Part shown: in pieces, positions 1 through 5,308 of the stretch
Layout: each line of letters opens with the position of its first letter
Numbering within the stretch: the first letter of the stretch is position 1
Assembly: GCA_003648875.1 (NCBI GenBank)
Contig: QMQC01000108.1
Coordinates: 1 to 6,540, forward strand
Length of the DNA stretch: 6,540 nt
Source of the DNA: Actinomycetota bacterium
Lineage (GTDB): Bacteria > Actinomycetota > Acidimicrobiia > Spongiisociales > UBA5794
Direction: 5' to 3'
Position numbers and translations under genes: made by a program
The notes under the pieces: model-generated
Database searches by the model: none
Told to the model about the DNA's origin: nothing
What the model saw: the letters and a program-made list of their open reading frames with translations, nothing else

Positions 1-170
1 GCGAGGTTGCTGGCGCGTTCTGCAAGGCCGGGGTCGGCGTGCGGGCCTTTGGTTTGGAACGTGTAGCCGACAGGTTCACTGTCGTCAGGGACATGTTCGG
101 TCCTACCCCACACGATGACATTGTCCCCTTCATCTGAGACTGCTGTGATCGTGATCCGTGCGATTGGCAT
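1..170 (-). CDS. Unrecognised protein, N-terminal part, cut by window edge
   Basis: This is a minus-strand reading frame open from an ATG at 170 to the left edge, giving 56 codons. It begins MPIARITITAVSDEGDNV and continues through VGYTFQTKGPHADPGLAER. Codon use favours G/C at third positions, and no stop occurs in this frame, which supports a real gene. An in-frame ATG at 209 would add 13 residues (MIGVSHTPCRFLS). I prefer 170 because the added stretch looks less like protein, but neither start has a clear ribosome binding site. The first 13 or so residues alternate hydrophobic and polar residues in a beta-strand pattern. I do not recognise the family, and no signal peptide or membrane segment is visible. 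It is transcribed away from the rest of the window, next to broken toxin-like and WD40-like fragments, so it may belong to an accessory region. Confidence 0.6.
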   Translation of the reverse strand, partial: MPIARITITAVSDEGDNVIVWGRTEHVPDDSEPVGYTFQTKGPHADPGLAERASNL

Positions 171-328
171 GCTCAGGAACCTACACGGAGTGTGTGACAC
201 GCCGATCATATGTGAGGATATAGGGGTAATCCGTGCGTGGTTTGGTGGACGAGCGGTGGTTGTTCTGGGACTGTGGGTGGCCCAGCTCGGCTGTCGGGTT
301 GAGGTTCGGGATCACGCCGCCGAAGACC
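171..328. other. Intergenic stretch, no gene recognised
   Basis: This stretch separates the minus-strand partial gene from the PIN-domain remnant. Neither strand has a convincing coding frame apart from the possible 13-codon extension of the left gene up to 209. On the minus strand a TATCCT hexamer lies 5 bases before the ATG at 209, which could be the -10 of a leaderless transcript. There is no good -35 match, so I do not call it as a promoter. Confidence 0.4.
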
Positions 329-406
329 TCAGACAACAATCACGGCGATCAGACCGTTGAGAGCCTCGAAGTCGTCCCCGTTCCGGGTGAAGAGGGGAAG
401 TTCTGC
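329..406 (-). pseudogene. C-terminal remnant of a PIN-domain (VapC-type) toxin
   Basis: Read on the minus strand, this stretch encodes 25 residues and a TGA stop. It begins with AELP, continues LFTRNGDDFEAL and ends GLIAVIVV. PIN-domain ribonucleases of the VapC type usually end in this way: a beta-strand, then a (Y/F)TRNxxDF motif carrying late acidic residues of the active site, a Gly/Leu turn and a final hydrophobic strand. A complete VapC is about 130 residues, so only the last fifth remains. A TAG lies in frame immediately upstream (407-409), and no N-terminal PIN acidic motif or antitoxin gene follows upstream on this strand. Instead the sequence switches at about 407-413 to a WD40-like fragment on the other strand. 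I infer a truncated, inactive toxin gene. The match is from memory of the family pattern, not from a search. Confidence 0.55.
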
Positions 407-413
407 CTATCAG

Positions 414-592
414 CCGAATGGGGTCGCATTCGTCAACGGCGGGGCCGAACTCAGGGTCGTCTCTGGCGAAGGGTCCGACCGTGGCTTCGTCCTCGATCGG
501 TGGATCTCGTGGAGATCGCACGAAGCGAGGTGACCGGGGAGTTGACTGAAACGGAGCGAGAACAGTTCCTTGGCGAGGCATGCGACGAGTAG
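414..592 (+). pseudogene. Frameshifted C-terminal remnant of a WD40-repeat protein
   Basis: Two plus-strand frames together resemble the end of actinobacterial WD40-repeat proteins, often fused to an AfsR/BTAD-type regulatory or P-loop NTPase region. From 414 to 497 one frame reads PNGVAFVNGGAELRVVSG and ends RGFVLD, as in the last blade. From 500 another frame reads VDLVEIARSEVTGELTE and ends at a TAG at 590-592 after EQFLGEACDE. The intact family typically ends DVDELxxIARxRLTRxLTxEECxxYLHxxxCP, so these two pieces join naturally. The two bases at 498-499 are all that separate them, implying a net +2 or -1 indel. Only about 60 codons of a normally very long protein are present. The upstream break lies at 407-413, where a PIN-domain remnant begins on the opposite strand. 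I infer a dead fragment left by recombination or deletion. Confidence 0.55.
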
Positions 593-798
593 CGCGATCA
601 CAGGGCTGGTCATCAACGCTCGACTCCAGACCGCACCTACGGATGTCCCTGGTGTGGGGCGCTCTGCATTGCTTCAGAATCCGCAGGGGCCATGTTCTTC
701 GTCATGTCCGTTCCAGCCGACGGATGACAAGCCCAGGGGTGTTCGATGTAGCGGACATTCTGCTTGACGCGCCGCGGAGGATGGAATCGCAACGGCGG
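593..798. other. Intergenic stretch, no gene recognised
   Basis: Short open frames exist on both strands here. None has a recognisable motif, a plausible start with a ribosome binding site, or consistent third-position GC bias. One minus-strand frame (roughly 674-770) reads somewhat like protein (a stretch VKQNVRYIEHPW), but I cannot place it. It is best regarded as decayed sequence between the WD40 remnant and the inverted-repeat element. Confidence 0.4.
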
Positions 799-818
799 CT
801 AGTGCTCTGACCACGAAC
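799..818 (+). repeat. Left terminal inverted repeat of the MITE-like element
   Basis: The left arm reads CTAGTGCTCTGACCACGAAC. Its reverse complement recurs at 944-963 with a single difference. Confidence 0.6.
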
Positions 819-827
819 GTTCGTGGT
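810..827. repeat. 18-bp perfect palindrome (ACCACGAACGTTCGTGGT)
   Basis: Every base of this 18-mer pairs with its mirror position, with no spacer. It overlaps the inner half of the left terminal repeat, so the repeat's inner bases occur three times in the element: once forward, once in the palindrome's second half, and once (with one change) in the right arm. Such a site could be bound by a dimeric regulator or by a transposase, or form a cruciform. It contains CGAAC and GTTCG but without the four-base spacer of an actinobacterial LexA box, so it is not a standard SOS operator. Confidence 0.6.
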
Positions 828-943
828 GTCGATGTCGAGTCAGGGGCGGCGACCACAAGGCCGCAGGACGAAGGCGCATTCGGGAATGCGTCGAGGACGA
901 GAACGCCGTGGGCGTCGTTCCTGGCCGACAGAACGGCGCAAAG

Positions 944-963
944 GTTTGTGGTCAGAGCACTAG
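944..963 (-). repeat. Right terminal inverted repeat of the MITE-like element
   Basis: This is the reverse-complement partner of the left arm at 799-818 (19 of 20 positions). It ends in CTAG, 10 bases before the next start codon. Confidence 0.6.
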
Positions 964-966
964 GGT
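961..966 (+). promoter_or_regulatory. Possible -10 hexamer TAGGGT for a leaderless oxidoreductase transcript
   Basis: TAGGGT fits the TANNNT pattern of actinobacterial -10 boxes. It lies 7 bases before the ATG at 974, the spacing expected if transcription begins at the start codon. The gene has no good ribosome binding site, which agrees with a leaderless message. Half of the hexamer is the CTAG end of the inverted-repeat element. No convincing -35 is present, so this is tentative. Confidence 0.25.
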
Positions 967-973
967 CGGACCC

Positions 974-1954
974 ATGAGATTCGGAGCATTCGTACCCCAG
1001 GGCTGGCGTCTCGATCTCGCCGGCCTCGACACTGACCAGCACTGGACCACGATCCTCGGTGTCGCCCAGGACATCGAGCGACTCGGATACGAGTCTTTGT
1101 GGGTCTACGACCACTTCCACACCGTCCCCGAGCCCACCCAAGAGGTCACGTATGAGGCGTGGACGCTCATGGCTGCCCTCGCTTCCACAACGAACACCGT
1201 CCGGCTCGGCCAGATGTGTACGTGCAACACGTACCGACCGCCGTCTTACCTGGCAAAGGTGGCGGCATCAATCGATGTGATCTCGGGCGGCCGTGTGGAA
1301 ATGGGTATCGGTGCGGGGTGGTACGAGCACGAGCACGACGGCTACGGCTACCCCTTCCTCTCCCCCGGTGGCCGTCTCGGGATGCTCCGCGAGGGCGTCG
1401 AGATCATGAAGGCGATGTGGACCGAGGATGTCGTCAGTTTCGAGGGTAAGCACTACAAACTCGACGGGGCGATCTGCCAACCCAAGCCGGTCCAGAAGCC
1501 GCACATCCCGTTCTGGATCGCTGGTGGGGGCGAGAAGGTGACCCTCAACATCGCCGCCCGCCATGCCCAGTACACGAACTACGGCATCGACCTCGATCAG
1601 TTCAAGGCCAAGTCGGAGATCCTCAAAGGTCACTGCGCCGATGTTGGCACCGAGTACGGCGCAATCGTGCGTTCCACCAACTTCAATGTGTTGATGGGCA
1701 CGACCGAATCCGAGGTCGAGGAGAAGAAGGCCTGGTTGAGGTCCCACCTTGCCGGCCGTGTCGCTGACGACAAGGTCGAAAGCAACATGGAACTGTACGA
1801 AGCGATGTCGGGTACACCTGAACAGGTCGTGGCGCGACTGCGGGAGTGGGAGGCCGAAGGCATGACCTACGCCATCATCTTCTTCCCTGACGTTGCCTAC
1901 GACCGCTCAAGTCTCGAACTGTTCGCCAACGAAGTGATCCCTGAGCTCAGCTGA
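974..1954 (+). CDS. LLM-class F420-dependent oxidoreductase
   Basis: The product is a 326-residue cytoplasmic flavin/F420 oxidoreductase of the luciferase-like monooxygenase superfamily, expected to fold as a TIM barrel and transfer hydride to or from coenzyme F420. The N-terminus MRFGAFVPQGWRLDL is typical of one F420 subfamily in Actinobacteria. Other visible landmarks are YDHFHTVPEPT (residues 45-55), LGQMCTC (78-84), the SGGR motif (104-107) followed by GIGAGW (111-116), WIAGGGEK (181-188), and a C-terminal GTPEQVVARL segment (280-289) ending near YDRSSLELF. The length is normal and no key part is missing. The frame is open upstream to about 908, but residues encoded there fall in the inverted-repeat element and do not resemble the family, so I take the ATG at 974. 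Substrate cannot be told from sequence. The gene stands alone: the next gene is 432 bp downstream. Confidence 0.93.
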   Translation: MRFGAFVPQGWRLDLAGLDTDQHWTTILGVAQDIERLGYESLWVYDHFHTVPEPTQEVTYEAWTLMAALASTTNTVRLGQMCTCNTYRPPSYLAKVAASIDVISGGRVEMGIGAGWYEHEHDGYGYPFLSPGGRLGMLREGVEIMKAMWTEDVVSFEGKHYKLDGAICQPKPVQKPHIPFWIAGGGEKVTLNIAARHAQYTNYGIDLDQFKAKSEILKGHCADVGTEYGAIVRSTNFNVLMGTTESEVEEKKAWLRSHLAGRVADDKVESNMELYEAMSGTPEQVVARLREWEAEGMTYAIIFFPDVAYDRSSLELFANEVIPELS

Positions 1955-1984
1955 CTGCTGTGCAAGCTTGGTCGCCGGCCGGGA

Positions 1985-2101
1985 TCAGCGCAGCACGTGG
2001 ATGTTGCGTTCCTCACCGATGCGATGAACCTCGTCCGGCCACGCCGTGACCGAGACCTCTCCGATGTGCGCCTTGCGCAGCACGTACATGTAGATGCGTG
2101 T
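1985..2101 (-). pseudogene. Possible C-terminal remnant of an unrecognised minus-strand gene
   Basis: Read on the minus strand, this stretch encodes about 38 residues and a TGA at 1985-1987, including YVLRKAHIGEVSVT, AWPDEVHRIGEE and ending NIHVLR. Nearly all codons end in G or C, as in the genuine genes here, and the peptide has a natural helix/strand composition. Upstream of about 2101 that bias disappears although the frame stays open to 2305. This suggests that the 3' end of a lost gene survives here, convergent with the oxidoreductase and 30 bp from its stop. An intact 34-codon gene starting at the ATG at 2089 is the alternative, but no ribosome binding site is obvious. I do not recognise the family. 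Confidence 0.3.
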
Positions 2102-2282
2102 ATGCCCAATACCACCACTGATGCGGCAAGGGAGCGGGAGCGAGGCGACACTGGCAGCGGTACTGGCGTGACTCCGCCATCTTCTCGCATCCGTCGGCAG
2201 TTCGTGAGCTACCACCGAGACCCTCTCGATTCCGACAGATTTCCGGTTTCGATCCGGATCTCTTCGAGGTTCGACCAACCCA
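2102..2282. other. Intergenic stretch upstream of the DUF3179 operon
   Basis: No gene is recognised on either strand, and third-position bias is lost. A 10-bp palindrome GATCCGGATC occurs at 2251-2260. No -10/-35 pair convincing enough to call was found before the operon. Confidence 0.4.
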
Positions 2283-2310
2283 ACACAATGTCGTGTCCAC
2301 GACATTGTGT
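2283..2310. promoter_or_regulatory. 28-bp inverted repeat, candidate operator
   Basis: The arms ACACAATGTCGTG (2283-2295) and CACGACATTGTGT (2298-2310) are perfect reverse complements separated by only TC. The 13-bp arms and near-zero spacer are typical of a dimeric-repressor operator and too compact for an efficient RNA hairpin loop. No T-run follows on either strand, which argues against a terminator. It lies 77 bp upstream of the DUF3179 start codon, the only gene it could plausibly control in this window. Confidence 0.5.
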
Positions 2311-2320
2311 GGTGTGAGGG

Positions 2321-2342
2321 TGCTCAGCTCTCGTTCTGAGCA
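2321..2342 (+). promoter_or_regulatory. Stem-loop upstream of the DUF3179 gene
   Basis: TGCTCAG (2321-2327) and CTGAGCA (2336-2342) form a 7-bp stem with an 8-base loop. It starts 10 bases after the 28-bp inverted repeat and lies 45 bases before the GTG start. It has no U-tract. It could be an mRNA leader hairpin or a second protein site; which one cannot be told. Confidence 0.35.
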
Positions 2343-2386
2343 GTATCAGACACATCAACACTCACGTCCATTGAACGGGGCTCATC

Positions 2387-3622
2387 GTGTCCAGGAAATC
2401 GAAACTCACCGTCCTCATGGCGGCAATTGCAGTCACGGCAGCTGCATGTTCAGCGACCGTAGGCACCGTGAGCCCAGCTGGCGATGCAGCAACCGACGTT
2501 GTCACTACAACCGACGTTGTCACTTCAACCACCGTCCTCGAGAATGCCGGCAACCTTCCCGCCGGGCCATCGGCTCTCGACAACAGGTTCGATGACACAT
2601 TCCCTGACCCGTTGATCGACCCAAGCGACGTCGTATCGGGTGGACCACCGCCAGACGGAATCCCACCGATCGACGATCCACAGTTCATCTCGGTGTCTGC
2701 TGCTGATGCATGGCTCAACGACGTTGAGCCGGTCCTGGTCGTCGACGTGGACGGCGATGTTCGGGCATACCCCATCCAGATCATGATGTGGCACGAAATC
2801 GTCAACGACACTGTCGGCGGAGTCCCGCTCGCCGTCACCTACTGCCCGTTGTGCAATTCTGCACTGTCATTCGAACGGGTCGTGCGCGGGGTCGAGACAA
2901 CCTTCGGTACCTCTGGCAATCTTTTCAACGCCAACCTCGTCATGTATGACCGCGCAACGGAGTCCCTGTGGAATCAGCTCGACGGCAGAGCGGTCATCGG
3001 TGTCCTGACAGGCGACGTTCTCAAGCAGGTTCCCTCCTCAACGATGTCGTGGGGCACGTTCAAGGACTCCCGACCCGACGCCAAGGTCCTTGACCGTGAC
3101 CGCACAGGAGTTTCGAGGGCCTACGGCACGAACCCCTACACGGGTCTGGATGATCCAAACGGCCAGCCCTTCCGTTTCAACGGCGAAATCGACGTACGCG
3201 CCAAGGCAATGCAGCGAATCGTTGCGATCGAGAGCGAAGGCGCTGCCATTGCGTGGACACTCGACGCCATCAGCAGCGATGAGTCGGCTCTCGCAACAGC
3301 AGCCGAATTCAACGGTGAACCACTCACGATCCTGTGGCAGGCCGGAGAGTCATCTGCACTCGATTCATCAGACATCACCGCAGGCAGGGATGTCGGCACC
3401 GTCGGCGTCTTCTCGGCGGTCGTGGACGGCGAGGTATTGACGTTCCAAGCAGACGGTGACTCGTTCATCGATGACCAGACGTCATCGGTCTGGAACATCT
3501 TCGGCGAGGCAGAGACGGGTCCGCTTGCGGGCACCACTCTCGACCCTGTCACCTTCGTCCGGACCTTCTGGTTCTCCTGGGCAGCCTTCCGGCCGGATAC
3601 CGAACTGATCGAAGCGTCATGA
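2387..3622 (+). CDS. DUF3179-domain lipoprotein with CPLC motif
   Basis: The 411-residue product begins with a basic n-region (SRKSK), a hydrophobic core and an Ala-rich lipobox ending at Cys21, so it is probably a lipoprotein anchored outside the membrane. Residues 22-60 are a Thr/Ser/Val-rich linker that includes a short tandem repeat. The DUF3179 signature follows: YPIQIMMWHEIVNDTVGG (His136), then VTYCPLCNS with Cys153 and Cys156, then GNLFNANLVMYDRATES. The C-terminal half ends with SVWNIFGEAETGPLAG and FWFSWAAF, also typical of the family. The biochemical role of DUF3179 is not established to my knowledge. The start is GTG, with only GGGG at 2377-2380 as a weak ribosome binding site; an internal ATG at 2417 would remove the basic n-region and is less likely. 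CcdA and TlpA genes follow in tight order, so a role tied to thiol redox or metal handling outside the cell is inferred. Confidence 0.9.
   Translation: MSRKSKLTVLMAAIAVTAAACSATVGTVSPAGDAATDVVTTTDVVTSTTVLENAGNLPAGPSALDNRFDDTFPDPLIDPSDVVSGGPPPDGIPPIDDPQFISVSAADAWLNDVEPVLVVDVDGDVRAYPIQIMMWHEIVNDTVGGVPLAVTYCPLCNSALSFERVVRGVETTFGTSGNLFNANLVMYDRATESLWNQLDGRAVIGVLTGDVLKQVPSSTMSWGTFKDSRPDAKVLDRDRTGVSRAYGTNPYTGLDDPNGQPFRFNGEIDVRAKAMQRIVAIESEGAAIAWTLDAISSDESALATAAEFNGEPLTILWQAGESSALDSSDITAGRDVGTVGVFSAVVDGEVLTFQADGDSFIDDQTSSVWNIFGEAETGPLAGTTLDPVTFVRTFWFSWAAFRPDTELIEAS
2491..2526 (+). repeat. Two 18-bp tandem repeats in the lipoprotein linker
   Basis: Bases 2491-2508 and 2509-2526 differ at one of 18 positions, and a partial third copy (AACCACCGT) follows. 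They encode TDVVTT and TDVVTS followed by TTV in the low-complexity linker after the lipid-anchored Cys. The repeat unit is a multiple of three, so copy-number change would keep frame. Confidence 0.7.
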
Positions 3623-3659
3623 ACCGCCATTCACGTCTGACCACAGAAAGGAACACGCA

Positions 3660-4583
3660 ATGGATCTAGGACCACTCACCCTTGCCCTCGCCGCAGGGGG
3701 ATTGTCGACGGTCAACCCATGCGGGTTCGCCATGCTCCCCGCCTACCTGACGTTCTATGTCGGGGCCGATGACGACCAACTCCCGACAGCCACAACCAGG
3801 ACAGCACAAGGGCTCAAGACAGGGCTCATGGTCACGGCAGGGTTTCTCCTCGTGTTCGGAATTGTCGGGCTACCGATCACCTACGGTGCGACCAGGATCG
3901 TGCGAACGATCCCCTGGATCGGCATGGCGCTCGGATTGACGCTGCTCGTTGTAGGAATTGCAACGTTCTTCGGTCGAAAGCTCTCGATGACGATCAACAG
4001 CCCGATACGGCCCGAGCAGAATCGCCGTCCCAAGACCATGTTCCTCTTCGGAATCGGCTACGGGATTGCATCTCTTGGCTGCACGCTCCCCGTGTTCCTT
4101 GCAGTCATCGGGGCGTCGCTCGCAACCCAAGGAGCCGGCGGCGCACTCCTCGTGCTCGTGGCCTACGGAGTCGGCATGGCGATCATGTTGATTCTCTTCT
4201 CCACCGGAGCTGCCCTCATGCGTGACGGCCTTATCCGGTCGGTTCGCAGGATCATGCCCTACATGGGGCGGATCACCGGGGCCATGCTGACGGTTGCCGG
4301 CCTCTACCTGACCTACTACTGGGGACGTGTGAAGTTCGGTTCCGCAGCGACGCTCGGCGACGATCCCATCGTCGGATTCGTCGGTGACTTCACAGCAACG
4401 ATCGAGCGATATGCGGGCACGGTTGGCCGTCCGGTGATGGTGGTCCTCGGCATCGTGTTGCTCGCCATCCTGGGTGTGATGCTGTGGAAGCGACTCACCG
4501 GAGCCCCCCAAGCCGGTCCGATGGATCCGAGCGACACCGACGACGAGCAGACGTCCAGACACCTCCAAGACTCATTGAGTTGA
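3660..4583 (+). CDS. ccdA: CcdA/DsbD-type transmembrane thiol-disulfide electron carrier
   Basis: This 307-residue integral membrane protein belongs to the cytochrome c biogenesis/DsbD transmembrane family, which moves electrons from cytoplasmic thioredoxin to thiol proteins outside the membrane. The two redox cysteines are visible: Cys21 in NPCGFAMLP in the first helix and Cys141 in SLGCTLPVF in the fourth. Hydrophobic helices lie at about 5-33, 53-76, 84-104, 127-154, 159-187, 202-221 and 257-277. That is one more than the usual six of stand-alone CcdA, with a polar loop of about 35 residues before the last helix and a charged tail rich in Asp and Gln. AAAGGA at 3647-3652, 7 bases before the ATG, supports the start. 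It follows the DUF3179 gene by 37 bp and precedes the TlpA-like gene by 21 bp, which fits a co-transcribed relay. The symbol reflects family membership; a true role in cytochrome c maturation is not shown. Confidence 0.92.
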   Translation: MDLGPLTLALAAGGLSTVNPCGFAMLPAYLTFYVGADDDQLPTATTRTAQGLKTGLMVTAGFLLVFGIVGLPITYGATRIVRTIPWIGMALGLTLLVVGIATFFGRKLSMTINSPIRPEQNRRPKTMFLFGIGYGIASLGCTLPVFLAVIGASLATQGAGGALLVLVAYGVGMAIMLILFSTGAALMRDGLIRSVRRIMPYMGRITGAMLTVAGLYLTYYWGRVKFGSAATLGDDPIVGFVGDFTATIERYAGTVGRPVMVVLGIVLLAILGVMLWKRLTGAPQAGPMDPSDTDDEQTSRHLQDSLS

Positions 4584-4604
4584 CAGAAACGACAGGAGAA
4601 CGAA

Positions 4605-5216
4605 ATGACACAGACACAGCGCACACAGAAGGGCGGCGACCGAAATGCCCAACCCACCGAGGACGCCAAGCGGAAGGTGAGGAACCGTCGGTTCGTATGG
4701 ATCGGTGCCGGTGTCGTCGGCCTCGCATTGCTTGTCGGATTCCTGTTCACAGCCCCAACACCTGAGGGAGCAGCCGTCGTTGAGGGTGAAGCATCAGCGG
4801 GCGCCAGTGCACCGTCGGTCGAAATGGTCGGATTCGGCGGAGAGACCGTCGCGCTCGCCGACTACGCAGGCACTCCCGTTGTGCTCAATTTCTGGGCATC
4901 CTGGTGTCCGTTCTGTGTCGCTGAGATGCCGCACTTCGAGGATGTCAGCAAAGCTCACGCCGACGAGGTGGTGTTCGTCGGTGTGAACCTTCAGGACGAT
5001 GCAGGCGCCGCAGACGGCCTGGCTATCGAGACAGGTGTGACATACCAGCTCGCTCGCGATCCCCAAGGCGTGGTCTACAACGCCTTCGGAGGGATCGGCA
5101 TGCCCACCACCGTTTTCATCGACGCCGACGGTGTCGTAGCCGAGGTCGTGACAGGCCAGCTCTCCCAAGAGGGCCTCGAGGCGAGGATCGACCAGCACTT
5201 CGGAGCCGGTGCGTGA
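4605..5216 (+). CDS. Membrane-anchored TlpA/ResA-type thioredoxin
   Basis: The 203-residue product has a polar, basic N-terminus (about 1-29), one membrane anchor at about 30-50, an Ala/Glu-rich linker, and a thioredoxin-fold domain from about 70 to the end. The active site is WASWCPFC, with Cys101 and Cys104, preceded by the strand VVLNF. The cis-proline is Pro167 in GGIGMPTTVFID, a typical TlpA-family arrangement. Such proteins reduce disulfides outside the cytoplasmic membrane and are recharged by CcdA/DsbD-type carriers. AGGAG at 4594-4598, 6 bases before the ATG, fixes the start. The gene sits 21 bp after the CcdA-type gene. Likely targets are apocytochrome c, copper-handling proteins or the adjacent DUF3179 lipoprotein; the sequence does not decide among them. 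Confidence 0.93.
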   Translation: MTQTQRTQKGGDRNAQPTEDAKRKVRNRRFVWIGAGVVGLALLVGFLFTAPTPEGAAVVEGEASAGASAPSVEMVGFGGETVALADYAGTPVVLNFWASWCPFCVAEMPHFEDVSKAHADEVVFVGVNLQDDAGAADGLAIETGVTYQLARDPQGVVYNAFGGIGMPTTVFIDADGVVAEVVTGQLSQEGLEARIDQHFGAGA

Positions 5217-5308
5217 CCACATCGAGGTTCACCAAGTGTCGCTGGACAACAAACGGTTGACCTGACCAACAAGGAGTGGGGCACGTTGCCAGGCGGGAAG
5301 TGATCAAG

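Larger units (their letters stand above)
799..963. mobile_element. MITE-like 165-bp element with terminal inverted repeats
   Basis: Bases 799-818 and 944-963 are inverted copies of each other over 20 bases with one mismatch (815 against 947). The outer 16 bases (CTAGTGCTCTGACCAC and its complement) match perfectly. The outermost 4 bases are CTAG, which is itself palindromic, so it could be either the repeat tip or a 4-base target duplication around a 157-bp element. IS5-group elements are known to duplicate YTAR-type 4-base targets, which CTAG fits. The interior has no transposase frame but has three smaller inverted repeats (810-827, 875-890, 903-915). Size, lack of coding and self-complementarity fit a non-autonomous element moved in trans. 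It could alternatively be a long structured RNA or regulatory hairpin. It ends 10 bases before the oxidoreductase start codon, so it must carry or displace that gene's promoter. Confidence 0.5.

Noticed and set aside
810..827. LexA (SOS) box
   Set aside because: It has CGAAC and GTTCG, but without the four-base spacer needed for an actinobacterial LexA site, and no DNA-repair gene is adjacent.
908..973. N-terminal extension of the oxidoreductase from a GTG at 908
   Set aside because: The extra 22 residues come from the inverted-repeat element and do not resemble the family, whose proteins begin near MRFGxFVPQGW.
674..1141. 155-codon minus-strand open frame
   Set aside because: It overlaps the oxidoreductase and the inverted-repeat element, has no recognisable motif, and is explained by high GC content.
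1941..1990. Terminator after the oxidoreductase (CTGAGCTCAG palindrome and CCGGCCGG)
   Set aside because: The palindromes are short, leave no loop, and have no following T-run, so no terminator is called.
2262..2282. tRNA T-arm-like GGTTCGA
   Set aside because: The flanking bases do not form a 5-bp T-stem, and no acceptor or anticodon arm is present.
3870..4568. 232-codon minus-strand open frame inside the CcdA gene
   Set aside because: It is His/Glu/Arg-rich, an antisense shadow of a clearly conserved membrane protein gene.
5271..5278. GTG at 5276 as the PAP2 start, using AAGGAG at 5271-5276
   Set aside because: The purine-rich site overlaps the start codon itself, so it cannot serve it; the ATG at 5309 has a better-spaced GGGAAG.
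5257..5285. Promoter for the PAP2 gene starting from TTGACC at 5257-5262
   Set aside because: The -35 match is good, but no TANNNT hexamer lies 16-19 bases downstream.
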